From Actinomadura sp. J1-007 (GTDB lineage: Bacteria; Actinomycetota; Actinomycetes; Streptosporangiales; Streptosporangiaceae): a stretch of DNA of 64,000 nucleotides. A program made the translations under genes and the position numbers. Shown here in pieces: positions 53,003-61,562 of the stretch. Below the pieces are notes generated by a model, which did no database searches, had not been told where the DNA came from, and saw only the letters and a program-made list of their open reading frames with translations. The first letter of the stretch is position 1; each line of letters opens with the position of its first letter. The stretch is from positions 6,572,001 through 6,636,000 of the forward strand of contig NZ_WING01000001.1 in the NCBI RefSeq assembly GCF_009793335.1, read 5' to 3'.

Positions 53003-54476
53003 AGGAGTAGTCGTCCAGGTCGAAGGTGCGGGCGCGCCGCCACACGTGCAGCCCGGACTGCGGCCGGACGTAGGGGGCGTCGCCGTGCCGGTCGAAGTAG
53101 TAGCTGTTGGAGCGGGCGCAGCTCGGCTGGGCGAGGATCGTCCCGCGCATCCGCCGCCGCATGTCGCGGGTGAACGCGTCGTGCGGGCCGCGCTTGACGG
53201 TCATCCGCGTCGCGCGGCGGCGGCGCGCCTCCGCGATGCAGCGCACGGCGTGCGTCGCGCCCGCCTCGATGATGGAGAACCAGGACGCCCCGGTGACGGT
53301 GTACGGGCCGTTCATCAGCCAGAAGTTCGGGGCCTGCGGGACCGACAGCCCCTCGTAGGTCTGGTAGCGGTGCTCGTCCCAGTACGCGCCGAGCTCCACG
53401 CCGTCCAGCCCGACCACCGGGAACGGCGGCATCGCGCCCAGCTCCAGGATCTTGAAGCCGGTGGCGAGGACGAGCGTGTCGATCTCGCGCTCGCGGCCGT
53501 CGGCGGTGACGATCCCCTTCGGGGTCACGCGGTCGATGGGCGTCGTGACGAGGTCCACGTCGTCGCGCATGAACGTCGGGAAGTAGCGGTTGGAGAACGA
53601 GGGCCGCTTGCAACCGAACCCGTACCGCGGCGTCAGCGCGCGGCGCAGCGCCCGGTCGGGCACCTGGCGGCGCAGGTGCGCCCGGCACAGCGCCTCCACC
53701 GCCCGCACCAGGAACGGGACCTTGCTGTAGTGCACGATCCCCAGCACCATGATCACCTCGGACGCCGCGGCGGTGACGAGCCGGACGAGGCGCTGCACCG
53801 GCGGCGCGATCCGGAACAGCGCGCGCACCGGGGTCGGGATCGCGAAGTCGACCTTCGGGAACACCCAGATCGGCGTGCGCTGGTAGACGTCCAGGTGGGC
53901 GGCCTTCCCGGCGAGCTCGGGGATGACCTGGAGGCCGGACGCGCCCGTGCCGATGACCGCGACGCGCTCGCCCGCGACGTCGTGGCCGTGGTCCCAGCGG
54001 GCGGTGTGGAGAACCGTGCCCGCGAAGTCGTCGATGCCGGGGATGTCGGGGTTCTTGGGCTGGTCGAGCGGCCCGACCGCGCTGACCACGAACCGCGCCG
54101 TGATCTCGCCGCCGGTCGTGGCGACGCGCCAGAGGTCGGCGTCCTCGTCGAAGACCGCCCGCTCGACCCGGGTGTTCAGGCGCAGGTGCGGGCGCAGCCG
54201 GTACTTGTCGGCGCAGTGCTCGGCGTACGCGCGGACCTCGGCGCCCGGCGCGAACGACCGCGTCCACCCCGGGTTCGGCTCGAACGAGTAGCAGTACGTG
54301 GCGGACGGGATGTCGACCGCGACGCCCGGGTAGGTGTTGTGCCGCCACACCCCGCCGACGCTCGGCGCCGCGTCCAGGATGACGAAGTCGCGCACGCCCT
54401 TGCGGCGGAGCCGGATCCCCACGCAGAGCCCGGAGAACCCCGCGCCGACGACGAGCACCTCGTGGTCCGGCTCCAT
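52992..54476 (-). CDS. Flavin-containing Baeyer-Villiger-type monooxygenase
   Basis: A 494-aa close paralogue of the neighbour, implying tandem duplication and divergence. GAGFSGLC near residues 11-18, fingerprint FAGTVLHTARWD, GTGASGLQ and LATGFKI are present. Its ATG at 54476 shares an A with the TGA of the SDR gene (TGATG), so the three are translationally coupled. Two monooxygenases with one dehydrogenase suggest alcohol to ketone to ester conversion of a hydrophobic substrate such as a cyclic ketone, steroid or long-chain ketone. Confidence 0.93.
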   Translation of the reverse strand: MEPDHEVLVVGAGFSGLCVGIRLRRKGVRDFVILDAAPSVGGVWRHNTYPGVAVDIPSATYCYSFEPNPGWTRSFAPGAEVRAYAEHCADKYRLRPHLRLNTRVERAVFDEDADLWRVATTGGEITARFVVSAVGPLDQPKNPDIPGIDDFAGTVLHTARWDHGHDVAGERVAVIGTGASGLQVIPELAGKAAHLDVYQRTPIWVFPKVDFAIPTPVRALFRIAPPVQRLVRLVTAAASEVIMVLGIVHYSKVPFLVRAVEALCRAHLRRQVPDRALRRALTPRYGFGCKRPSFSNRYFPTFMRDDVDLVTTPIDRVTPKGIVTADGREREIDTLVLATGFKILELGAMPPFPVVGLDGVELGAYWDEHRYQTYEGLSVPQAPNFWLMNGPYTVTGASWFSIIEAGATHAVRCIAEARRRRATRMTVKRGPHDAFTRDMRRRMRGTILAQPSCARSNSYYFDRHGDAPYVRPQSGLHVWRRARTFDLDDYSYGP

Positions 54477-55356
54477 CAGCGGCTCACCTCGCCCCGGCCG
54501 CCGCGGAGGGCGGCCTGCTCGGCGACGCGCCGGTCGTGGTCGCCGCGCGTCCCGAACCTCTGCCGGTACGCGCGGTCGCCGTCCATCAGCCGCCGCACCG
54601 CCCGTACGACCGGCTCCGGCGTCACGCCCAGGACGGGCTGGACGGCGGCCAGCCAGCCCGGCACCGGGTACTCGGCGCGGCGCGTGACGCAGCTCCGCAC
54701 GATCGCCTCGGCGACGCGTTCGGGATCGACGGTCGGCAGCCCGCCGCCGAGCCGCACGCCCTCGGTGAGGCCCGTGCGGACGGCGGTCGGGAGGACCGCG
54801 CTCACGGTCACCCCGGTGCCCGCCACCTCCTCCCGGACGGCCGCGCTGAGCCCGACGGCCGCGTACTTGCTGGCGTTGTAGACGGCCATGCCGGGCAGCG
54901 GGAGCTTCCCGGCCATGGACGCGACGTTGACGACGTGGCCGCGGCCCCGCTCGACCATGCCGGGCAGCGCGAGCCGCATCCCGTGGACCAGGCCGCGCAC
55001 GTTGACGTCGAGGGTCGCGTCGCCGACCGCGTCCGGCTCGTCGAGGAACGGGCCGAGCGGCATGATCCCGGCGTTGTTGACCAGGACGTCGAGCGGCCCC
55101 GCCTCGTCCCGCACCCGGTCCAGGAACGCCGCGAACGACGCGCGGTCCGTCACGTCCACCGGGGCGGCGAGGACGCCGAGCTCGGAGCCCGCCCGTTCGA
55201 CCGCGGCGGCGTCGCGGTCGCCGACGCACACCCGCGCGCCCCGCCGGGCGAACGCCTCGGCGGCGGCCCGCCCGATGCCCCGCGCCCCGCCGGTGATCGC
55301 CACGACCGCGCCCGGCCGCGCGACGGGGGGCTCGGGGGAACGGGAGGGCGCCTCAT
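54476..55356 (-). pseudogene. SDR-family oxidoreductase, frameshift near its start
   Basis: The body VVAITGGARGIGRAAAEAFARRGARVCVGDRD, NNAGIMPLGP, VVNVASMAGKLP and YNASKYAAVGLS with a long C-terminal extension (QPVLGVTPEPVVRAVRRLMDGDRAYRQRFG) is a complete SDR of about 290 aa. Its frame has no plausible start, while ATG 55356, with GGAG seven bases upstream, lies one frame away. One missing base in the G6 (55325-55330) or G5 (55334-55338) run joins them. First gene of the monooxygenase operon and under the divergent TetR. Confidence 0.8.
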
Positions 55357-55381
55357 CCTCGTGCTCCTTCGGTTGATCGGG

Positions 55382-55460
55382 ATACCGAAGGTATTTGTGT
55401 TTTGGACGCCGGGTCAATAGTGCCCGCCCGACCTTCCCACCACCCGCATACCGTGGGTAT
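55382..55460. promoter_or_regulatory. Two ATACC-N3-GGTAT operators for the TetR regulator
   Basis: ATACC-GAA-GGTAT (55382-55394) and ATACC-GTG-GGTAT (55448-55460) are perfect 13-bp dyads, one near each divergent start. GTATCCGGATAC (55457-55468) overlaps the second. TAGAAT at 55479-55484 is a likely -10 of the TetR gene. Confidence 0.85.
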
Positions 55461-55491
55461 CCGGATACCGCGGGCTTGTAGAATGGCCGCC

Positions 55492-56112
55492 ATGGCACGA
55501 CCGACCAGGGCCGAGAGCCAGGCGCGCACTCGCGCGCTGCTGATCGAGACGGCCCGTCGGCTCTTCCTCCGTGACGGATATCACGCGACCACGCTGGAGA
55601 AGGTCGCCGAGGCCGCGGGCTACTCCAAGGGCGCCGTCTACTCCAACTTCGGCACCAAGGACGAGCTGTGCCAGACGGTGATCGACCTGGTCAGGGGCGA
55701 GCAGGTGCAGGCGGTCATGGACGCGTTCCTCGGCGAGGGCACCGACGAGACCCGGCTCGCCGCGTTCGAGGCGTGGGCCGAGCGGACCATCGGCGACCCG
55801 GGCTGGACGCTGCTGGAGGCCGAGTTCGCCATCCACGCCGCGCGCCGCGACCCCGCGCTGCGCGACCGCGTCGCGTCCGGCGGCCGCGCCTGGGTCGGCG
55901 CCCTCCAGCTCCTGCTGGAGAAGGAGGCGCACCGCCGCGGCCTGGCGCTCCCGATGCCCGCGCCCGAGATGGCCGGCGCGCTCCTCAGCCTCGGCATCGG
56001 CCTCGGCCTGCGCCGGGCCGTCGACCCGGCCCTGTCCCCGGAGGCCCTGCCGGACATGATCCGGCTCCTCCTGGACGTCGCCACCCGGCCCCCCGGCACC
56101 GGGCCGTCCTGA
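55492..56112 (+). CDS. TetR-family regulator of the monooxygenase operon
   Basis: About 206 aa. Helix-turn-helix ATTLEKVAEAAGYSKGAVYSNFGTKDELCQTVIDLV at residues 27-62 is typical of TetR regulators (AcrR-like C-terminal domain). ATG 55492 lies about 8 bases after the -10 TAGAAT, so the mRNA is probably leaderless; ATG 55483 would lie inside the promoter. It diverges from the SDR/monooxygenase operon with matching operators at both ends of the gap. Confidence 0.9.
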   Translation: MARPTRAESQARTRALLIETARRLFLRDGYHATTLEKVAEAAGYSKGAVYSNFGTKDELCQTVIDLVRGEQVQAVMDAFLGEGTDETRLAAFEAWAERTIGDPGWTLLEAEFAIHAARRDPALRDRVASGGRAWVGALQLLLEKEAHRRGLALPMPAPEMAGALLSLGIGLGLRRAVDPALSPEALPDMIRLLLDVATRPPGTGPS

Positions 56113-56155
56113 CCTCGAGGGCCGGTCGGCGCCGGGCGGGGGACCGCGGCGAGGG

Positions 56156-56920
56156 TCAGCCTGCGGCGACGTGGCGGGCCGGTGCGGCGGCCGCGGCCTG
56201 CTCGTAGCGGTGCAGGACCAGGTCGGCCACCTCCGGCGCGTCGCCGAGGACGCCGGAGACGGCCGCCGCGCCCGCAGCCAGGGACTCGCGGCGCACCTTG
56301 TCGGCGAAGTGGCCCGGCGCGAGGAAGTACGAGGCGACCGCAACGCGCGGCGCCCCCGCGTCGAGGAGCGCGGCGACGGCCTCGGCGGGCGCCGGGCGCG
56401 TCGCCGACGCGAACGCCGGGACCACGCCCCGCCAGCCCCGCGCGCGCCACTCGCGCGCGAGCCGCCAGATCGTGGCGTTCGCGGACGGGTCGCTGGAGCC
56501 CGCCGACACCAGGACGACCGCCGTGTCCGGATCGCCGGGCCCGACGCCCGCCTCGGCCAGCCGCCGTTCCAGCGCGGCCGTGAGGAGGGGGTGCGGCCCG
56601 AGCGTCCCGGCCGTGCGGACGCCGAAGCGCGGATGGCGGCGGCCCACCCGCGCCAGCACCCCCGGGATGTCGGTCTTGCTGTGGTACGCGGCGGTCAGCA
56701 GCAGCGGCAGCACGACCGCCTCCGCGTGCGCGTCCCGCCGGGCCGCGCCCGCGAGCCCGTCCAGGACGGCCGCCGGGGCGGGCGTGGCGTGGTCGAGGAA
56801 CGACGCGTGGACCGGGACGTCCGGGCGGCGGGCCCGGACCGCGTCCAGCAGCGCGGTGACGGTCGCGGCGGCGCGCGGGTCCCTGCTCCCGTGCGCCACC
56901 GCCACCATGGGGACGCTCAC
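56156..56920 (-). CDS. Sirohydrochlorin chelatase (CbiX/SirB family)
   Basis: A 254-aa chelatase with duplicated CbiX-type halves: MVAVAHGSRDPRAAATVTALLDAVRARRPDVPVHASFLDHATP (His of the active site), VVLPLLLTAAYHSKTDIPGVL (second His), and a second half ending VAVASYFLAPGHFADKVRRESLAAG. It inserts Fe2+ into sirohydrochlorin to give sirohaem. GTG 56920 overlaps the cysH stop (GTGA), so it is coupled to the sulfite reductase operon, whose sirohaem it would supply. Confidence 0.93.
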   Translation of the reverse strand: MSVPMVAVAHGSRDPRAAATVTALLDAVRARRPDVPVHASFLDHATPAPAAVLDGLAGAARRDAHAEAVVLPLLLTAAYHSKTDIPGVLARVGRRHPRFGVRTAGTLGPHPLLTAALERRLAEAGVGPGDPDTAVVLVSAGSSDPSANATIWRLAREWRARGWRGVVPAFASATRPAPAEAVAALLDAGAPRVAVASYFLAPGHFADKVRRESLAAGAAAVSGVLGDAPEVADLVLHRYEQAAAAAPARHVAAG

Positions 56921-57627
56921 AGGTGGATGCCGCATTCGGTCTTGCCGGTCCCGGCCCAGCGGCCGCTGCGCGGGTCCTCGCCGTCCGCGACGGGGCGGGT
57001 GCACGGCTCGCAGCCGATCGACGGGTAGCCGTCGTAGTGCAGCGGGTTCACCAGGACGCCGTTGTCGGCCATGTAGTTGTCCATGTCCTCCTGCGTCCAG
57101 TCGAGGATCGGGTTGACCTTGACCATGCCGCGCTTGGCGTCCCACTCCACGACCCGGCGGTTGCGGCGGCTCGCGGTCTCGTCCCGGCGGATCCCGCTGA
57201 ACCAGGCCATGTAGCCCTCCAGCGCGCGGCCGAGCGGCTCGACCTTGCGCAGATGGCAGCACAGGTCGGGGTTGCGGCCGTACAGCCGGGGCCCGAGCGC
57301 GGCCTCCTGCTCCTCGACCGTCCGGGACGGCGTCACGTTGATCACATTGACCGGGTACACGGCCTCGACGGCGTCGCGGGTGCCGATCGTCTCGGCGAAG
57401 TGGTAGCCGGTGTCGACGAACAGCACGTCGATGCCCGGCTTCACCTTCGACACCAGGTGGAGCAGCGCCGCGTCCGACATCGAGGACGTCAGGCAGATGC
57501 GGTCGCCGAACGTCGCCGCCGCCCACCGGATCACCTCGAGGGTGGAGGCGCCCTCCAGGGCGTGCGCGGCGGACTCGACGATGTCTTCGAGATCCAGGGT
57601 GGGTCTGTCGGTCTCCAGCAGTGTCAC
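56917..57627 (-). CDS. cysH: Phosphoadenylyl/adenylyl-sulfate reductase
   Basis: A 236-aa assimilatory reductase: SSMSDAALLHLVSKVKPGIDVLFVDTGYHF binds the nucleotide; Cys-Cys in DLCCHLRKVEPL and CEPC in IGCEPCTRPV mark a [4Fe-4S] cluster, so it is probably an APS-type reductase. The C-terminal ECGIHL carries the catalytic Cys. It reduces APS/PAPS to sulfite with thioredoxin. GTG 57627, GGAG upstream. It overlaps both neighbours. Confidence 0.96.
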   Translation of the reverse strand: MTLLETDRPTLDLEDIVESAAHALEGASTLEVIRWAAATFGDRICLTSSMSDAALLHLVSKVKPGIDVLFVDTGYHFAETIGTRDAVEAVYPVNVINVTPSRTVEEQEAALGPRLYGRNPDLCCHLRKVEPLGRALEGYMAWFSGIRRDETASRRNRRVVEWDAKRGMVKVNPILDWTQEDMDNYMADNGVLVNPLHYDGYPSIGCEPCTRPVADGEDPRSGRWAGTGKTECGIHL

Positions 57628-57788
57628 CGTTGGTTCTCCTTGTGTGTCCGGGGCGCTCCAACACCGAGGAACTTCAACGCGAAGGAGCGGACGCAGTCCG
57701 GGCAGAACCACGCGCCCTCCTCCTCGCGCGGCTCCAGCCGCTCGTCGCCGCAGTAGGGGCAGTAGAACGGCGCGGCACGTTCGCTCAT
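57624..57788 (-). CDS. Small zinc-ribbon protein of the sulfite reductase operon
   Basis: A 54-aa protein: MSERAAPFYCPYCGDERLEPREEEGAWFCPDCVRSFALKFLG. Two CxxC pairs (CPYC, CPDC) form a zinc ribbon. The TGA overlaps the cysH start and ATG 57788 lies just after the sulfite reductase, so it is an integral cistron. Similar mini-proteins lie between sir and cysH in actinobacteria; a role in cluster assembly or electron transfer is possible but not shown. Confidence 0.85.
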   Translation of the reverse strand: MSERAAPFYCPYCGDERLEPREEEGAWFCPDCVRSFALKFLGVGAPRTHKENQR

Positions 57789-57800
57789 TCCGGATCGCCC

Positions 57801-59468
57801 CTACTTCAGGTCGGCTTCGTCGGCGCGCTGCACCCACCGGGCGAACGACTCGCCCTCCGAGCGCTGCGCGTCGTAGTTGCGGACGACCCGCTCCACGTAG
57901 TCGGTGAGGCCCGCCGAGGTGGTCTTCAGGCCGCGGACCTTCTTGCCGAACGACGCGCCGAGCTGCCCGCCGAGGTGGATCTGGAAGCCCTCGACCTGGT
58001 CGCCGTTCTCGTCCACGACGAGCTGGCCCTTCAGCCCGATGTCGGCGACCTGGATGCGGGCGCAGGCGTTCGGGCAGCCGTTGACGTTGACGGTCAGCGG
58101 CTGCTCGAAGTCGGGCAGCCGCTTCTCCAGCTCGTCCATCAGGTCCATCGCGCGCTGCTTGGTCTCGACGATCGCGAGCTTGCAGTACTCGATGCCGGTG
58201 CACGCCATCGTGTGCCGGCGGAACGTGGACGGCCGCACCTGGAGGTCGTGCTCGGCGAGCGCGTCGGCCAGGGCCTCGGTGTTCTCCTCGGGGACGTCGA
58301 GGATCACCATCTTCTGCTCGACGGTCGTGCGGACCCGGCCCGAGCCGTAGCGCTGCGCGAGGTCGGCGACGACGCCGAGGATCTCCCCGTTGACCCGCCC
58401 CACGCGCGGGGCGAAGCCGACGTAGAAATTGCCGTCCTTCTGCGGGTGGATCCCCACGTGGTCGCGGCGGGGGAGCGGGTCGGCCGGCTCGGGGCCGTCC
58501 GGCAGCGCGTACCCCAGGTACTCCTTCTCCAGCACCTCGCGGAACTTCTCGGGGCCCCAGTCGTTCATCAGGAACTTCAGCCGGGCGCGGTGCCGCAGCC
58601 GCCGGTACCCGTAGTCCCGGAAGATCGAGACGACGCCCTTCCACACCTCGGGCGCCTGCTCGGGCTTGACGAACACCCCGAGGCTCTTGGCGAACATCGG
58701 GTTGGTCGACAGCCCGCCGCCGACGAACGCCTGGTAGCCGGCCTCGCCGTGCTCGTCCACGGTGCCGACGAACGCCACGTCGTTGATCTCGTGGACCGTG
58801 CAGTGCGCGGTGCAGCCCGAGAACGCCGTCTTGAACTTGCGCGGCAGGTTGGAGAACTCCGGCGACCCGATGTAGCGCTCCTGCACCTCGCGCAGCGCGG
58901 GGGTCGCGTCGATCACCTCGTCCGCCGCGATCCCGGCCAGCGGGCAGCCGATGATCACGCGGGGGGTGTCGCCGCACGCCTCCATGGTCGACAGCCCGAC
59001 GGCCTCCAGGGCCTCCCAGATCGCGGGGACGTCCTCGATCCGGATCCAGTGGTACTGCACGTTCTGCCGGTCGGTGATGTCGGCGGTGCCGCGCGCGTAC
59101 CTCGTGGCGATGTCGGCGATCGTGCGGAGCTGCGGGCCGTCGAGCTGCCCGCCGTCGATCCGCACCCGCATCATGAAGTAGCGGTCGTCGAGCTCCTCGT
59201 CCTCAAGCTGCCCGGTCTTGCCGCCGTCGATCCCGGGCTTGCGCTGGGTGTAGAGGCCGTACCAGCGGAACCGGCCGCGCAGGTCGGCCGGGTCGATCGA
59301 GTCGAACCCGGCCTTGGAGTAGATGTCGATGATCCGCCGGCGGACCGCCAGGCCGTCGTCGTTCTTCTTGTTCTCTTCGTTCTTGTTGAGCGGCTCGCGG
59401 TAGCCGAGGGCCCATTGGCCCTCGCCCCGCTTGCGCTTGGTCGCAGGTGGCACGGCGCGCGTCCTCAT
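57801..59468 (-). CDS. Ferredoxin-dependent sulfite (or nitrite) reductase, SirA/NirA type
   Basis: A 555-aa two-repeat sirohaem protein. N-terminal RKRGEGQWALGYREPLNKNEENKK, then NVQYHWIRIEDVP, PRVIIGCPLAG, FSGCTAHCTVHEINDVAF, and the [4Fe-4S]-sirohaem Cys in MACTGIEYCKLAIVETK and NVNGCPNACARIQVADIGLKG. It reduces sulfite to sulfide with six electrons. ATG 59468 lies before the first homology. Operon order sir, zinc ribbon, cysH, chelatase supports sulfite as substrate. Confidence 0.93.
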   Translation of the reverse strand: MRTRAVPPATKRKRGEGQWALGYREPLNKNEENKKNDDGLAVRRRIIDIYSKAGFDSIDPADLRGRFRWYGLYTQRKPGIDGGKTGQLEDEELDDRYFMMRVRIDGGQLDGPQLRTIADIATRYARGTADITDRQNVQYHWIRIEDVPAIWEALEAVGLSTMEACGDTPRVIIGCPLAGIAADEVIDATPALREVQERYIGSPEFSNLPRKFKTAFSGCTAHCTVHEINDVAFVGTVDEHGEAGYQAFVGGGLSTNPMFAKSLGVFVKPEQAPEVWKGVVSIFRDYGYRRLRHRARLKFLMNDWGPEKFREVLEKEYLGYALPDGPEPADPLPRRDHVGIHPQKDGNFYVGFAPRVGRVNGEILGVVADLAQRYGSGRVRTTVEQKMVILDVPEENTEALADALAEHDLQVRPSTFRRHTMACTGIEYCKLAIVETKQRAMDLMDELEKRLPDFEQPLTVNVNGCPNACARIQVADIGLKGQLVVDENGDQVEGFQIHLGGQLGASFGKKVRGLKTTSAGLTDYVERVVRNYDAQRSEGESFARWVQRADEADLK

Positions 59469-59748
59469 CCGGTCTGGGTGGAAGGACGCGTAGCGCACCG
59501 GCGTACGAACAGCCGGCTCGACGCTGAGCAGGGGAATGTCGCGGGTGACGCCGATGCACCACGCGTCCGCGTTGCACAACGTCGGAAGGCGTGGTCAGGG
59601 CGTCACAGACAGATCGCGCTGCGGACGCGCAGAAAGTCAACGTGCCGGCGCATCACCAGCAACGGGTCCGCAGCAGTCATACGTGAACTCTGACACGCGG
59701 TCTCGCGGGCTGTCCAGTTGCGTCCGGCATGCGGACGAGTGAGAAGCG
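59469..59748. other. Leader region of the sulfite reductase operon
   Basis: About 280 bases on the minus strand. Minus-strand ORFs here are shadows. No S-box or other riboswitch pattern identified by eye. Confidence 0.35.
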
Positions 59749-59961
59749 TCATCCCTGGCGCTTCCAGTTGACGCGCGGCTCCACGCGCGGCGGCCCGTCC
59801 GGACGGCCCTCGCCCTCGTCCCCGCCGGCGGCGTCCGGGCCGGTCGGAGCCGGTAGGCCGCCCTGCCCGCCCGTTCCGGGGACGGGCTGATGCTGGCAGT
59901 CGCACCAGGATCCTCCACGGCACTCGGCGTGGCGGCGGTCCCTGCACGAAAGGCAGATCAT
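59749..59961 (-). CDS. Small Cys-cluster protein
   Basis: A 70-aa protein: MICLSCRDRRHAECRGGSWCDCQHQ carries five Cys and two His within 25 residues, a likely zinc or iron-sulfur knuckle, followed by a disordered Gly/Pro-rich tail ending PRVNWKRQG. A GAGA-type site precedes ATG 59961. Conserved small actinobacterial protein type; function unknown. Confidence 0.7.
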   Translation of the reverse strand: MICLSCRDRRHAECRGGSWCDCQHQPVPGTGGQGGLPAPTGPDAAGGDEGEGRPDGPPRVEPRVNWKRQG

Positions 59962-60192
59962 GTAACCATTCTCACCGATCGTCCCGGATGCATGCGCCGG
60001 GGACGACATCCCATCCGAAATCAGGACGATCATGGGCCGATCGCCGTTGCGGCCCGTCGTAGCGGGTAGGGGCGGAACGACGGACCCTCGCTCGGGGGAA
60101 CGGGGGGTGACCGGAACGCGACGCGCGGAGTGGATCACGGAAATGGGCGAGGCGGCATGTTCCGGGCGGGTAACGCTCTACGGTGGGGCGCT

Positions 60193-61488
60193 GTGACCAC
60201 AGTCTCCGACGCGGCGAGCGTCGCGGGGACCCCCGCCGAGGGCGCCGAGACCGCCGATCCGGACGCCGGGACGCCCGGCCGCGCACGGAAGGCGCGCCGG
60301 ATCGCCTGGACCCTGATCCGGGGCACGGCGGTCGCCGCGTTCCGCTACCGGGTCACCGGGCTCGCCGCCGAGGCGGCGTTCTTCGCCCTGCTGTCGCTCC
60401 CGCCGCTCGTCATCGGGCTGGTCGGGACGATGGGCCACTTCCGCAGCGCGCTCGGCGCCGGCACCGTCGCCGAGATCCGCGCCTGGCTGATCACGCAGGC
60501 GCAGACCGTGCTGACCGGCCCGGCGGTCGACTCCGTCGTGGTCCCGCTGATCGACGACGTGATCAAGGGCGGCAGCCCGGACATCGTGTCGGTCAGCTTC
60601 CTGATCTCGCTGTGGGCGGGGTCGCGGGCGACGAACGTCTACGTCGACACGATCACCATCGCGTACGGCCTGTCGGGCATCCGCGGCGTGATCCGCACCC
60701 GGCTGCGCGCGTTCTTCCTCTACCTCGTCGGCCTGCTGGTGATGCTGATCGTCATCCCGCTGCTGGTCGCCGGGCCCGCGCTCGTCCGCGACGCGCTGCC
60801 GGAGAGCGCCGGGTTCGTCCAGGTCTTCTACTGGCCGGTCGTGGTGACGCTGTCGGTGATGTTCCTCGCGATGCTCTACCACTCCAGCGTCCCCGTGCGG
60901 ACGGCCTGGTGGCGCGAGGTCCCCGGCGCCGTCGTCGCCCTGCTGATCTGGATCGTCGGCAGCGTCACCCTGCGGCTCTACCTCACCGGCTCGCTCAGCG
61001 GCGTCTCGGTGTACGGCTCGCTGGCCGCGTCCATCGCGATCCTCGCCTGGCTGTACGTGGCGGCCCTCGCCGTCCTCATCGGCGCCGCGCTGAACGCCGA
61101 GATCGACCGCCTCTGGCCCAGCGCCGGGACGGCCCGCGCCCGCGCCGTCCGCGCCGCCGCCCAGCGCCCGGCCCCGGACCCCGAGCCCGGCAGCGCCGTC
61201 GCCCGCACCCCCGAGGCCGTCGCCGAGCACGCGGCCGCCTCGGAGAACGGCGCCGGCCCGGAGGGCGCCACGCGGGCGGACGTCGCCGGGAGCACGGAGT
61301 CCGGTGCGGCGGCGCGGGCGGGCGGGAGCACGGGGCGGACGGGCGGTCGCCGGGGGCGCGGAAGGCCAGGTCGGCGGGGCCGTCCGGCGGCGGCGAGCCG
61401 TCCGGGGCCGCCGGTGGGACGGAGGAGTCCGGCGGGGGCGCCGGGTAGGCGGTCGGGCGCCGGGCCGGGAGGCGGACGCGGGCTGTGA
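60193..61488 (+). CDS. YihY/BrkB-family inner membrane protein
   Basis: About 431 aa. RYRVTGLAAEAAFFALLSLPPLVIGLVGTMG is the family signature; further membrane segments include IVSVSFLISLWAGSRATNVYVDTI, FFLYLVGLLVMLIVIPLLVAG, WPVVVTLSVMFLAMLYHSS, VPGAVVALLIWIVGSVTL and AILAWLYVAALAVLIGAALNAEIDRLWP. A charged, low-complexity C-terminal tail follows from about residue 315. The start is uncertain: GTG 60193 or ATG 60157 (GAGG upstream). Not tRNA processing; function poorly known. Confidence 0.88.
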   Translation: MTTVSDAASVAGTPAEGAETADPDAGTPGRARKARRIAWTLIRGTAVAAFRYRVTGLAAEAAFFALLSLPPLVIGLVGTMGHFRSALGAGTVAEIRAWLITQAQTVLTGPAVDSVVVPLIDDVIKGGSPDIVSVSFLISLWAGSRATNVYVDTITIAYGLSGIRGVIRTRLRAFFLYLVGLLVMLIVIPLLVAGPALVRDALPESAGFVQVFYWPVVVTLSVMFLAMLYHSSVPVRTAWWREVPGAVVALLIWIVGSVTLRLYLTGSLSGVSVYGSLAASIAILAWLYVAALAVLIGAALNAEIDRLWPSAGTARARAVRAAAQRPAPDPEPGSAVARTPEAVAEHAAASENGAGPEGATRADVAGSTESGAAARAGGSTGRTGGRRGRGRPGRRGRPAAASRPGPPVGRRSPAGAPGRRSGAGPGGGRGL

Positions 61489-61562
61489 CGTCGGGCCTGA
61501 CGGGTAAAAAATGGGCCGGTTAGGGCCCTGAAAAGGCCAAACATGTCGTAATCTCGCCTTAC

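Noticed and set aside
57621..59693. 690-codon plus-strand open frame
   Set aside because: Antisense shadow of sulfite reductase; low-complexity product with no domain.
59469..59748. Riboswitch in the sulfite reductase leader
   Set aside because: No conserved S-box or cobalamin-box motifs visible.
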